Shown here: in pieces, positions 46,401-58,445 of the stretch | How positions within the stretch are numbered: the stretch's first letter is position 1 | Layout of the letters: every line of letters begins with the position of its first letter | NCBI GenBank assembly: GCA_015680685.1 | Contig: MNCI01033465.1 | Span: forward strand, 68,491 to 132,490 | Reading direction: 5' to 3' | DNA length: 64,000 nt | Source: Gnetum montanum | Taxonomy: Eukaryota > Streptophyta > Gnetopsida > Gnetales > Gnetaceae | Notes under the pieces: model-generated | The model's database searches: none | What the model was told of the DNA's origin: nothing | The model's input: the letters and a program-made list of their open reading frames with translations, nothing else | Made by a program: the position numbers and the translations under genes

Positions 46401-47998
46401 CGTCACTAGGATAGCCTCACTCCATTTTTCGCCTCTCCTCCTTTCCACCTAGTCATGGGGGAGACCATCCTCCATGCTAATCCATCCTACGAAGCTCCCC
46501 ATTGTTTTTGAAATTTTTTTTACACCTTTTTGTTTTTTAACATTGTTCATACGTTTGTTTATTCTTACTAACTTTTCCTTTCTTTAATTAATTTTTTTCA
46601 TTTATTTGTCAATTATTTATGCATGTGTGTGTTTAATTTTTAATTGGTTGCTACTAAGTCATCTTATTATCATAGGGTGTCTGGCGCAGATGGTTTTCAT
46701 TGTGATGGGTCATGTGAAATAGTCCACCTAGTTTATCTCGCCCCCACCTTTGCATTGTTGTTCTTGGAATTTACATCTATTTTCATCTCATAAAATCGAT
46801 AGTGAGTCATTCACCCATTCACTTGCTCTATGGTTTTCCTTCCTTTGGAAACATGCAACCCCTTCACTTAAAAACATTGTAATTAATGTGTGACCTGTGC
46901 AGTTCCCAGACTTGGGGATGACCCAATGGTTTGAATTGGGTGTGACTTCAAGGGGAATGCAACATCTGTTATCCTCTTATGTCCCCCAAGTCACTGGTGT
47001 GTCCTTACAGATTTCTTACCACTCCATGTTCTTCTTTACAAGGAAGCTCCTCAACAATTCAACCTTGCATGGTATGGTCCTCACTGCAAAAATTCAAAAA
47101 AAAAACAAATAAACATGAGGATTCAAAGCACATCCCTTGGTTAAATGCATGCAAACAAGCATGGCTCTTTGCATGGTGTGGTTTCCATGAAATAACAAGA
47201 AAATGAAAAATCGAATCATAACAATGTGGGAATTCAAAGCATACCCCTTAGACCGCCTCTCACAGGCCACCAAAACAAGTTATGGGACTCACTCTGTCCC
47301 CTCTAAATTAGTCCCATTTAACTTCCTTCCTCTCATACCTATTGGAGTGGTGGTTTCCTGTGGGAGCACTCTGATACTTGGTGGATGGATGAGGCTTCAC
47401 CTGTTGTTGTGAGGTCACTGTATGTGGTTGGTTTTGGGTCTGAACTCAGGAATGGTCCTATCAAGTCACTTAACCACAACTTTACACAGGGTTTTACATG
47501 ACCAATGATTGGAATTCCAATCCTCTCATCTCTCTCTTCACTTTTTTCTCTCCATAACTCACCTCACTGCTCATCTTATGTTTTGAAGGTTCTTCGTGAT
47601 TTCCATGTACTACTAATGTCTTGGCGGGAGCTCCAAGGTGGGGGTATTAACTTGCGTGCACCATTTCTTAACCCTGGGGCCCATGAACTCTAGTGTTGAG
47701 GATATGCAAGGGCTACTAAGGCTACTGCCTACTATGGGGAGGACCAACTTGCATATTCCTGGTCCCACTTGTTAGTCTTCCATCCTTTTGATTTCGTGGT
47801 TGATTATTTTCATGGTCCCATCGCTCGATTTCTTCTCCACAGAGTTCTTTCTCATCACGTTTTCCTACCTTTGACTCTTTGTCTAGCTTGACTCTCCTTC
47901 CTCTTGTCCTCAGCTATGTTTCGGGTCTCTCATGCTCTTCAACTATCCCAATTTGCCATTTTAAATTCATCTTTTCAGGTTTTTTCTAGGTTGGTCAA

Positions 47999-48085
47999 CA
48001 AGTGCGACCCACTACATATACGTGGCTACGTATACGTGGCCACGTATACAAGGCCCTGTCAACATAGCCCTTAATCCCTATATAT
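47999..48085 (+). promoter_or_regulatory. Internal promoter-like block upstream of the B 3' ORF
   Basis: CACTACATATACGTGG, CGTATACGTGG, CACGTATACA and AGGCCCTGTCAACATAGCCC (48051-48070) echo the U3 of B's own 3' LTR (CACATATATGG, TCGTATACATAG, TGGCCCTATCAATGTAGCCT at 51644-51663). CCCTATATATATGC follows at about 48077. Promoter function is inferred. Confidence 0.5.
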
Positions 48086-48449
48086 ATGCACTGCACCTTA
48101 CACGTTTCATCATTTTGCAAATAACTTGGGGGGAGATTTTGCCATTTTTTCGTCTAACTTCTTCTAACGCAGCTACGTTTTCTATCACACATCTGCATCA
48201 ACCGATCCTTCCCCTCTAAAGCACTCAGAGGTATCTAAGCCTATTTGTAATTAATTAATACTTCACACCTCTAAGGAAAGAAACGAAAACAATAGTTTAA
48301 ACTCCAACTTATCTCTTGTTGTTTTTGGCTCTAATCCATCAATTAACACTCTAGGGGATCTAATGGAATGCCCATGCCAGCATCATAACTTAGTCAAACT
48401 GAGAAGGTGTATGAGGGCCATTTTAAGCAACTTGTGCATAGTCTAATTG

Positions 48450-48469
48450 CTGGTTATGTTTGATTGCAG
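48450..48469 (+). promoter_or_regulatory. Splice-acceptor-like site directly before the 3' ORF of B
   Basis: TTATGTTTGATTGCAG lies immediately 5' of ATG 48470. Element A has ATTGCAA/ATG at the same place, as if the final G had mutated. Splicing of the env-position ORF is reported for the Athila-group element Bagy-2 (my recollection). Confidence 0.5.
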
Positions 48470-51235
48470 ATGGAACCAAAACCAAGGCATCCAAGGTACA
48501 AAGGACCATCACAACCTAGGGACAAGCGTCCACGAATGGGAAGGAGATGAGGTGTGCAGCAACTAGAGCACACGGAGGGCTCTCATGCAACTGGCCCCCT
48601 CCATAAAGGACCTGATGTGGAATTTGTCCATCAAATTCTCAAAGAGGAGATTCCCAGCAAGCAATCGCAAGGGGATGAAACTTTGGGAATAGCACCACAG
48701 ATTGAGGTCACCTTGACCCAAGCATGTCTTGATGCTATCAAGCCATGAGAAGTGCAATTGATGGTCCTACAAGAGTTAAACTTTGGACCATTTCTCAAGA
48801 ATGCACTAGAAGATGTGAGGCTTCAATTACAAAATTCTCCTATCTGGCCAATCATCACAACCAATGGTGAATGGTACCTAGGGGAGACCTATCTCTTCTG
48901 GAAAAATTAGAAACCGGGGTCCAAGGTAAGAATTAAAGACATCAATGTCTCTTACTTTGTAGAAGCAATCACGCAAGCTCTGGGGTTGCCAGAGACTAGA
49001 GCAGATGTGGCAAAGATCCCAAAGCAAGTAGATCCTAAGGTAAAAGGGGAGTGGATCAAGCGGTGCTATGGGATGGATTGCAAGGAGTTTAGCACTCTGA
49101 CCACCACAAAGAGGGTGTATTCAAAGATCGTGTCTTACCACCTAAACCCAACAGTGAGACCCAACAAAATCATGACCTTCTCCGCTTGTTCATGTGCCAC
49201 CTTAAGTGGGAAATTCCTAATGAGCCCTCCACAACTATTATTCTTGGAAATTGAAAAGAGGTTTGCTGAAAGAGAACATGGAAGGTGAGCTCTCCCCTTC
49301 CCTTGCCTAATCAGAAAGTTATGCAAATCAGCAGGGATAGCACCTTATGCCAATGATACACTCTGGCATGCCCCGATTTCCTCATGGAGGGAAATGATGA
49401 AGGATATGACTCTAGCCACTACACACATCGAGGAAGAGTAGCAACCACCTCCACCACCTACACAAACAACAAGGTCGGGTTTGCAAACTATGGTAGAAAA
49501 CATACACAAAATCCAACAATTGCTCTTGAGCCAACAAGAGCAATCTGGTAGGACCAGTGGAGGGTAAGACCCTTTAGTCTATCACCCTATAATGAGCCAC
49601 CTAGAACAAGTGGCTCGATCAATCAGTTTGCTAGAAAGAGTAGGGATAATGTTCTCTACTTCTTGAACGCAAGTACCCATAAGAACATATCATAGCATCC
49701 AAGAAGTAACGGTATCCACTCAATAGTTATTTCTTGAAATTTTAGGAAATTCCGCTACTTTCTTGGTACGCTTGGAAGATGGTGAGGGGGCAACAGTCCT
49801 GGTGATGCAGCACTAGGGATAGGAGATTACAGTTGAAGTGGTTGCTGATATGATTTCCACAGTCCTCAACACACCAGTGGTGCTTGTACCAGATGTGCAT
49901 GGACTTTAAGATGTAAAAGCATCCATTAGAACCTCACGTAGCAAGATTGATGTAGCACAACATGAAGAACTGTTGGATCGACTGGTGGAAATTCGGCAAC
50001 CTCTTCCGGATGTCTTTGACCTTCTAGATAACATCACTGCAACCCAGTCAGAGCTACTCTCGGTAAGGGTATCAGCCTCATTTTAGAAGGTCAACTTGAA
50101 GCTATGCAAGCCACTTGTCAATTCTTGGCAACCAAAATCATCCAACTAAGGACCCAACTTGCCGATTTGACTCTCCTCAACCATGAGCTCATCAGAGATG
50201 AAGCCTTTCAACAGCTTCAACTCAAACTCCAAATAGTTGAGGATGAGCAGGAGTTGGAAATCCTTGATAAGTCCTGGGCAGATGCTCAAACATATCATTG
50301 AAACAAGGACTTGATAGAGGTAGACCAGGAGAACATCAGGTTGACTGTGGAGGTCCATCACCTATGTAATGTTGGTGCTGAAAATGAGCACATGAAAACT
50401 TTTATTCACAAATAGCAGGAAGAGCTAGCTGGGGTGAATGCTGATGTGAGAAGGTTGGCCACTGAGAATCGAAATCTATCCATGGAGGAGGTTCAAACCT
50501 TGTGAAAAAGGTCAGCCATCGAAATTGCCACTTGGAAGAATGAGGCCCTTAAATTTGAAAAAGTTAAGAATCATTACAGGGACTAAGTGGGATTGCAAAA
50601 AGAAGTGAATGAGAAATAGATTCAAGTCACAAAGGCTAAAATGAACCAAGAACTCTAGTAGCTCTGTGAAGGAGGTGAGGTATGGAAACCTATCTTTGAT
50701 GGGTTGAATGCCTACAACCAGGTAGAAATTTTAATCAAGGGACTATAGATCGAGGAGATGACAAAACACATGGAACTGGCCAACCTTCGCTATGCAAACC
50801 TAGCTATGCTAATAGCTGGAAGGCTGCGGTCTAACCTGGAGAAGCAAGTGGCCACCTCATATTCCTTATATGAGGGTGAATTCCAAGAGCACAAAGCAAC
50901 AAGGTAAAAATTGGAAATAGCAAATGCGGAACTCAAGGTTCTTCACACGTGTTTTGAAGGATAATGTGCAGTCATAGAGAACTTGGCCCATTGAATGAAT
51001 GACTACTAGTAGTTGTAAACGTCAATTCGAGCATTCGACATTGAATAGAAATAGTTCACAACCTTGTTTGTCAATTTGAAAGAAATTTTCCCTACACTGC
51101 CATGCCCTTGGGAGGTTCCAGTCCCGACACACATTGGCTAAGCTGCCTGGATAGTGAATGATCCCAAAAGTAAGAAGGGAAAATGAGGGTACTCTTGGAG
51201 GCTTTTCGATTTCCTCCAAAAGTTTCAACTACTGT
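48470..51235 (+). pseudogene. Extra 3' ORF of element B (env position), decayed
   Basis: Frame 2 from ATG 48470 begins MEPKPRHPRYKGPSQPRDKR, a basic N-terminus. A globular domain follows with EWYLGETYLFW (about 48871), VSYFVEAITQALGLPE (about 48950-48997), GEWIKRCYG, a KIVSYHLNPT...NKIMTF segment and LPFPCLIRKLCKSAGI (about 49295-49340). This order resembles the plant transposon protein domain (Transposase_32 type) seen in Athila-group elements. A frameshift near 50090 leads to a second half of about 300 codons rich in Glu, Lys, Leu and Gln, probably a long coiled coil, ending AAWIVNDPKSKK (about 51145-51180). Stops are scattered. No signal peptide or membrane segment is evident, so an envelope role is not supported by the sequence. 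Element A carries a homologue; C, D and E lack it. Confidence 0.65.
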
Positions 51236-51556
51236 GGGGTAGCCATCATTCATGCCACCACCGCCATATGGGCCAGAGGTTGGTGAAGGTCTATTGGAAC
51301 CATCGCCACCAGGGATAGTGATCTTCTCCAGTAAGTTTTGCATCTTTCTACATAGCAAAGAGTCTAGGACCAACAGGGTGTTCAATTTTATCTCTGAACA
51401 CCACCATTTTTGTAATTTGCCTTTTTTTGTATATTTGGGCACTTGGCGCATCAGTAAAGTTGATGTTGTGTCATGTGTATGTAAAATCATGTGTGTTGTA
51501 ATTAAAAGTCCATACCTTCCAAATTGTAAGAGGAACTCGAGGACACATTTTTACTC

Positions 51557-51569
51557 AGTCGTGGGAGTA
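51557..51569 (+). promoter_or_regulatory. Polypurine tract of B
   Basis: AGTCGTGGGAGTA ends at the LTR start TGATGAAG (51570), like the TCATGGGGGTA tracts of D and E. Confidence 0.7.
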
Positions 51570-52494
51570 TGATGAAGTGCTAGACAGTCGATGCATTTAC
51601 TAGGCCACATATATGGGACCTCGTATACATAGATGCATCAACATGGCCCTATCAATGTAGCCTCGTATATGTGGCCCCATCAATGCATCCTTCCATGCGT
51701 CGACGTGGCCCCATTTACGTAGTGTCTATTTTGGCCTATAAATAAGTGGGCTCTTGCCACACTTAGGTACCTTGTTGACATTTGTAGTGAAGCTCTTGTA
51801 GTTTGTTTCTGTGAGAGTTAGAATATTTTCCAAGTGCTTGTAGTAGGTGTAAGAAAGGTGTTCAGCTCTTTATTTGAGCACTAATGTACTTGAGCCCATT
51901 GGCGTGAATGGAAATAAAGATGAGCTTTTCAAACATTCCTTGCAAAAATTGTAATTAGTCATTTAATGCATTTAATATTTCTATGCTTAAATAGTTCCTT
52001 AAGTTCCTGTTGTTATTATTTTAATCACTATTGCTCATTTATAATTCATAGAAACCATAAGTACAACCATCTCAAACATAAACCCAACACTTGGTAACCC
52101 AGCGACGCTTAATGTCTAGTAACCCAGTAGTGGTTAGGGGATGCCTAGGATGTGCATGGAAGATGGGATTGGATACGTATGCTAGGAAGAGTTAGGATAT
52201 AGATTAGGATAATTATAGATTACATAATATTTCCTTCCTTACTTTTCATTCCAAGAATTAGATGCTAGAAGATAAAGTAAAAAGCCATAAAAATCAGTTG
52301 CCTCAATCTCACTTAACCATCATAATTAGAACATCACAAGTGAGGTTGGGAAGATAATGACCATTCTAACAAAAGGTTTTTTTGGTTAAGGTTTGATGTA
52401 TGCAAATTGCTTGCAGTCTACGGAATTCGTTCAAGTTACATGTGAATGCTCGTGATTCGCATGGTTGGGTGTAGGGGTACATAGCCACTCATTA
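51570..52494 (+). repeat. 3' LTR of B (925 bp)
   Basis: TGATGAAGTGC to ACTCATTA (TCATCA with one change). TATAAATAAG at 51737, AATAAAGAT at 51913. Its U3 has an additional block of GATGCATCAACATGGCCC / CGTATATGTGG words compared with the 5' LTR. Confidence 0.9.
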
Positions 52495-52957
52495 GTTACC
52501 AAACACTATATGTATGCTCAAGGTGGTCATTCTTATGTTAATTAATAACTAGAAATTAATTTCTTAATTTAAATGCATTAAAGTAAAGTGCATTCAAGTA
52601 AAGTGCATTAAAAAAAACATTAATCTATTCTCAGTGTTCCAAGGATTGTCAAAAGAGTTTAGTTTTATTCTCATCACACTGCTATGCTTAAGTACATTAG
52701 TGTTTGAACAAAGATCCATACACAGTTAGACTCCTGCTATAGGAACTCAGAAAATATTCTAACTCTAGAGAAAAAAAAGCTACAAGAGATTCACTACTCT
52801 GACTAAAAAACTATGAAAAACTAATGTGAGATTGAGAGCCTGCACACTATATTTATAGTCCAGTGTATACCCCTCAATGTTAGATACCTGACATCGCATC
52901 TAGGCTCCGATGTCAGATACCCAACATCAAAGTAGACAAAAACAATGTGATTGATCA
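52495..52957 (-). repeat. LTR1, right part
   Basis: Continues LTR1 after the B insertion. Minus-strand TATA (ATTTATA, 52851-52857), U3 words GATGTCAGATACC and CCAACATC (52870-52930), outer end GATCA, followed by the polypurine tract of D (52958-52970). Confidence 0.8.
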
Positions 52958-55050
52958 TACCCCCATGATTGAATGAAAATTCATTCTCGCGTGAAGAAGA
53001 GAAGGAACAAGTTCTTTACAAAATATTGGGTAGGTATGGGATTATTGACTGACATACAAACTAACCCAAATGGAACAACAGACTTTGAGTGCCCAAGTGT
53101 ATAGAGTTACAACTTTTACAAAATTAGGTGTTCATGATAAGAGAAGTGAACACCCTAGAAAACATTGACATCCAACACCTCTTGACAACTAAAGAATGAG
53201 AGAAAAGATCCAACAATCATGAATGGTCCTCATTGTGTTGTACTGCCGCATCATCCTCGATGAAGATAGTTTGGCTTCTAGTCCATGCTTCCGACTGTAA
53301 TCACAACAAAATTGTGAATTAGTATGCAATGTGTAACACATAGTAGTTAAATGCCTTGTCTCGTCTGTAGTTACACTCGACTAGGTTGTGATTATAGTAG
53401 ATTGATTCCTTAAGTAGTCTTAGTGGAAGGCTAACAAATAGATTAAAATAAATAAGCGGTCCATTGAATTCAAAAAATTTTGACAAAGGAAAATATTTGA
53501 AAAGGGTGTAAGAATTCACAACAATAAAAAGGAAAGTTCACTAAAAAATGTTGTGAAGATGTGCACAATTAGATGTCATTGATGGGGTAAACAAAAAAAT
53601 TTTATTGTAAGAATGTCTAAGAGTAAAGAACTTAACTAATCAAACCAAAATATATGTAAGTGGATGCTCCCCAAAGTAGGCATAGGCATTTTATGCCCTT
53701 ACATAATTTCAAACCAAAGAGTCTCTGGGCTCCATGGATGATTAATGATTACATAAGGTTAAGTACAAAAACCTGGAAGAAACTACCTAACAATTCTGAC
53801 ACATCAAACTAGGACATCAAACAAGAACAGGAAACCAACACTGAGGTGAGACATGAAAAGCATATATGGATGAGAGAGAGTGGAATGGAGTTCCTAATTA
53901 AACTCACATAAAGTCCCTTATGGATTTATGGTTAAATGACTTTGATAAGGTCCATCATTAGTCTAGACCAAAACCAACCTTGTTCAATGACTTCACATCA
54001 CCATTCTAAGAGTAGTCCATCCCCCTGAGATATAAAAGTGCTCCCACAAAACAACCATTGTTCCTTATTAGAGTAGAAAAGAAAAGTAGGAAGTGAGGAA
54101 GGACCTTAGTTAGAGGGGACCTTTAGGCATGGGTAACATAACTTTCTAGTTCCATAACTAATGTTGGTAACCCATTTATTTTGTCTAAGGGGTGTACTTT
54201 GAATTTCCATCATTTTTTTTTGAAATGGGAACAACACCATGCAAAGACATATGCATTTATTTTATCTAAGGTATGTGTTTTGAATTCCCATCATTTTTTT
54301 TATTTTTATTTTATTTTTTATGATGAGAACCACACCATGCAAAGACTTATTCAACTTCTTTTTATTAGTCAACACGAAATAGTAAGAAATCCATGAAAAC
54401 ACACATGCACCTAGGAAAATAGAAAGGCACAAAGAATATTGAATCCTCTTAAAGTCACACCTTGTTCAAACCTTTGAATCCTTCCCAATTCCAGAAATTA
54501 CCAAAGTCACAAGTTCGTTAAAGTTTCATTAATGAAAAGGGACTGCACATTTTCAGAACATGAAAAATCATAGAGTTTGTGAATGGGTGGATGTTGTGGA
54601 CTCATTACTTGTTGCATGAAAAAGAAACCATGTCCTAATCATTCATAATGAAATTTAAATCTAGAAACAAGACACCAATAATCAAATAAAAAAATAGTAC
54701 ATACCACCATCAAGTAACACATCACCACTATACCTAGCACCTATTTACAAAAAGTTAGAAAACCATACCAAAATAAAATAAAAGAAAATGTAAAATATTC
54801 AATAAATAGAAAATGTACTAACAATGGTGTAAAATAGAAATTAGAAAAGATTAATAACATGAAAACAAGAAGATGTAAAATAAAGAATGTGTAAAACAAC
54901 AAATTGTAAAACAAAAAGATGAAAAACACTTAAGAATCCTGAAGACTAGAATGGGGGGTGACCTCCACGATAAACATTTGGCCATGACAAGGATTAATAA
55001 ATGGATAAATAGGATCCATGCATGTATGAAACATGGGTAATCGTTCATGT
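52958..55050 (-). other. Polypurine tract and 3' noncoding region of D
   Basis: 52958-52970 on the minus strand reads AATCATGGGGGTA directly before LTR1. The rest has no ORF and is collinear with E (58446-60430) and C (30414-32330). 54181-54320 contains an internal duplication of a TTTTGTCTAAGG...CATCATTTTTTTT segment. Confidence 0.7.
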
Positions 55051-57453
55051 CCTAGCCACTAGGTTTCTGTTGGTAGTGTGGTGGCTGGGTAGAAAAATTG
55101 TTGGTCACACACTTTATGATTAAATGTATGATGGGTCAAGGTATGAGGTGTGTTAACATTATGGATGGCTGGCCCACAATTTCACCCTTGATCATGATAT
55201 GGTGTGCATGGATGTATGTGTCTCCCCATACTTGTAGATTCATTCGTTGGATTTGGGATTGAAGTACTGATGGATGGTGCCCCTTGCGTATAATCAAAGG
55301 ATTTTAGTTGAGACAAGGAAGGTGGTGCACTAGATTGGCATTATGCTGGCTCAAATGATATGGTGGGTCCATGGGTGGTCTACTTTGGCTTATGGCCTTT
55401 CCTCTAGAAGGGATGATTCCTACATTACGGTTGAGACCCATTAGTGTCAGCATGTCTATGCACATTTGCAACATAAGTAGCACTCGTTTGTTGATATTAT
55501 GGTGTGAAACCTTCCTATGTTGTTGGTGATGGAATATAATGAGGTAGAGAATGAGAATATTGAGGTTAGGATGAATGGTAAGAGGCACGAGGTGGTGATC
55601 CCATAGGGGATGTCATGGGTTAATGGTACTCAGGAGAGTGGTAGTGATGATTTAAAGTAGATGATGTAGAACTAGTTGGAGAAATAGGGTGTTGAACATA
55701 ATATTTGTGTAGTTTTGATGGATAGGGCTAATAGTACTGATTTGGTGGTGGCCTCCCCCATGACTATGGTTATTTCCATTATAGTTGATGACCGTGTCAA
55801 GGTTTGTAATAAGTCCCCCTAGGATGGTACCATCGATTGTGAAATTATTTATAATTACCTTATGGGAGAGGAAATCTCCCAACATGTGCTTTTGCAAAAA
55901 TTTCAAACTTAAGGTACCTTACTAATACTCATATAGATGCAAAAAGACTAGGAAATGGCCCTTCAGATGGTTGTATATGCAGATGTCACATCCATTATCT
56001 TTGTCTATGGTTGAGTCTATAGCCTCACTTTCTTTGGCCATTTTTCCCGTTAACTGAAAAGTGTTCCTAGTTGTTTCTTGGTTTTGTATCCTTTGTTTAT
56101 TATGATTACTTGGATTATTTTGTATGATCTTCTCCTTAACTATCTCAATGAGAGTTAAAATATTTTCATATATCCATTTGGACATCCTATTAAACTTTGC
56201 TTCAAGTTCATTGATAGACTTCTGTATTGGTAAGGTTTGTTGCGGGGTCACTCATCGTGAGTGGTTTTGTTCTCCTTACCATAGATCTAGATCTTCTTCT
56301 CTTGAAGAGTTGGATCCCATTGATATTTCTTGACATTCTTCCATTTACATATCTCTCCTTCTTCTTCTGTGACATGCTTGATTAGCTCTTTGATCTAATG
56401 GGCTTAGAGCTCATATAATCGCCTTGGGGCCTACATCCCTAAGGGTCTCCCTTATTTCATTACAAAGCCCATCTATGATGTGGAAAAGTTACCTTTCCTC
56501 AGAGAAACCATGGCTTGGGCATCTATTTAGTAAGACATAATATTTATCTAATGCAATGTCCAAGAGTTCATGTTGTTCTGACTTCCACTCTTGGATCTAT
56601 ATCCTTAGGTTGGACACTCTTACATAGGTTTGGTATTTCTTGTTAAGTATTTCTAGCATTTTGGACCATTGTTGAATTGAATTTGGTCTCAACGATCTAT
56701 ACCACACTTTGGCTCTATCAATTAGTGTCCTAGGAAAGAGCTTAATCTTTTACCATCCACTTTCAATGTTGTAGAAAGCATAGGCATCATGGAAGGCTTG
56801 TAAATGATGTTGTGGATCTAAATCATAACCTCTTGCAAATTTAGGAATATCATTCATGTTAAGCTTAGGTAGGTGACTCTTTTTATGATGCTTGTGAGAT
56901 ATCTTAGCCACCTCTATGATCTGCATTAGGCTATTAGTGGCCAACAATGGTTCATCGTCATTGAACAAGTTGTGAGGGAAATTTCTATTTCTATTCATTT
57001 GGTCATGATGATGCTATCTATGTTCATGGTGACATCTTTGACTTTTCCCATAGGTTTGATTTTGGGTTTTAGTCAACCGTTTAGTGGAACTTTATCTCCA
57101 TACCTACGTTCATCTTCGTCAGAACTAGACGTTGAAGGGGAAGAGGAGGATGAGGAACTAGAAGGATTACCATGGCTTCTATGGTGTTCCCAAGGGTCCC
57201 TTGATCTATTTATTCTAGACTTTAGGGAGGTCTTAGGCTTGGAGGCCTCCCCTAGTTCAATACTTATGTCATCTCCTCTAAGATTATCTACCTTAGGTAA
57301 AGGTAGTCTTTGAGTGTAGTCAGGGTGATCATGATCATAAGAAACCCCTACATAAAATTGGTCACTTCAATTTTCTTCATTGTATATCACGTTATTTCTC
57401 CAATGAATGTTTTCACTATATAGTGCATTGTCATTTCTATGTGGCAAAGACAT
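55051..57453 (-). pseudogene. gag: gag of pol-less element D
   Basis: Minus-strand ATG at 57451-57453 (MSLPHRNDNALY) matches the gag start of E (MSLLQKSDNALY). The core DIPKFARGYDLDPQHHLQAF lies within 56750-56998, equivalent to NIPRFEGGY in B and C. The decayed zinc knuckle is GCDICIYNHLKGHF (last Cys to His) near 55985-55945, and a Pro/Ser/Gln-rich tail reaches about 55050. Downstream, instead of protease, the sequence passes directly into the 3' noncoding region, so protease, RT, RNase H and integrase are absent. Many stops and frameshifts. D would depend on an autonomous relative such as C for movement. Confidence 0.75.
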
Positions 57454-57559
57454 TGTTGTTGGTTGATACTGTGTGTGATTTAATATTTTTTGAAATATAT
57501 ATCGTTAATACCTTTACAACGATCATGTATAATATAACTAATCTAGATAACTAGCACCA

Positions 57560-57577
57560 TCCCTAGCAATGGTGCCA
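57560..57577 (-). promoter_or_regulatory. Primer-binding site of D
   Basis: Minus-strand TGGCACCATTGCTAGGGA. All four differences from TGGCGCCGTTGCCGGGGA are at CpG positions. It lies two bases from LTR2. Confidence 0.8.
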
Positions 57578-57578
57578 A

Positions 57579-58445
57579 TGATGAGTAGTGAGGTACCCCT
57601 ATGCCCAACCATACAAATCACAAGTGTTCACACATGATCTAATCAAATTCCATGGATGGACTAGTTATAGCATCTAGATTGCTATGCCTTGATTGAAATT
57701 TTTTGTCTTCCCACTTGGACTAGTGGTAGCTTTGTCACATATAGTTTAGTCCAAAGTGAGGAATATAATTGTTATTATTTTAATTTTTTATTATTCTATG
57801 ATTAAAAATAGGTTGAAACTCAATTTATAATCAATTCAACTAATCTAATTACTAATTAATAATAAACTACCCTAACATAAGTATCCAATTCCACTTCCTG
57901 TGCACATTATGAACACATATAACATTGGTGGGTTACCAAATGTTAAGCACTACTAGGATTACCAAGAGTCATACGCTTGTTTGAAGTGATTGTACTTATG
58001 TGCTTAATTCATTAACATGCATGAAAATGTAAATATTAACTAAGTACATGAAAAGTAAATTACGTGGAAAGTAAATCTAATCTAAGTCAAAGTGTTGTAA
58101 TAAATAATAATTGATCTTAATCTTATTACTGCTCAAGGAATATGTCTAGGTACATTTCTAGTCAAATAAGACTTCGTACAACTGACTCAAATCCACTCTA
58201 TGGTTACTCAATAATTGTTCTCTAATATTATGAAATAAAACTACAATAATTTTGCTACTCTATTGACAAAACTATATGAAAATTGACTAGAAATTGTGAG
58301 CCCAAGTGCTATATTGATAGGCTAGCATATATCCCCCAACATTGGATACCCAACATTGCATCTTGGATCTAACATTAGATACCTAACATTGAGGCTCCAA
58401 CATCTAGTACTCAACATTAGAGCATGTGAAAAACATGATTCATCA
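57579..58445 (-). repeat. LTR2, shared by D and E (867 bp)
   Basis: Plus reading TGATGAGTAGTGAGG...GATTCATCA. Left neighbour is the PBS of D (57560-57577); right neighbour is the polypurine tract of E (58446-58458). U3 words ACATTGGATACCCAACATTGCATC lie around 58338-58430. Confidence 0.85.

Larger units (their letters stand above)
46401..48469 (+). other. Spacer of B between integrase and extra 3' ORF
   Basis: No recognised gene. 46900-47420 is homologous, in opposite orientation, to the 3' noncoding regions of C, D and E (shared GGAATTCAAAGCA and TTTGCATGGTGTGG). The internal promoter-like block is at 47999-48085 and a G-rich run AACTTGGGGGGAG at about 48123. Confidence 0.65.
39249..52494 (+). 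mobile_element. Athila-like retrotransposon B with extra 3' ORF
   Basis: 5' LTR 39249-40139, PBS 40141, gag, protease, RT-RNase H, integrase, a 2-kb spacer, an extra 3' ORF (48470-51235), a polypurine tract and a 3' LTR 51570-52494. The flanks GTTAA (39244-39248) and GTTAC (52495-52499) are the target duplication with one change; joining the flanks across B restores the LTR1 sequence order seen in related LTRs. All genes carry stops and frameshifts, so it is inactive. FMDDFSTYG, EGIILG and the integrase RFGMPHALI segment place it in the Athila group. Confidence 0.9.
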
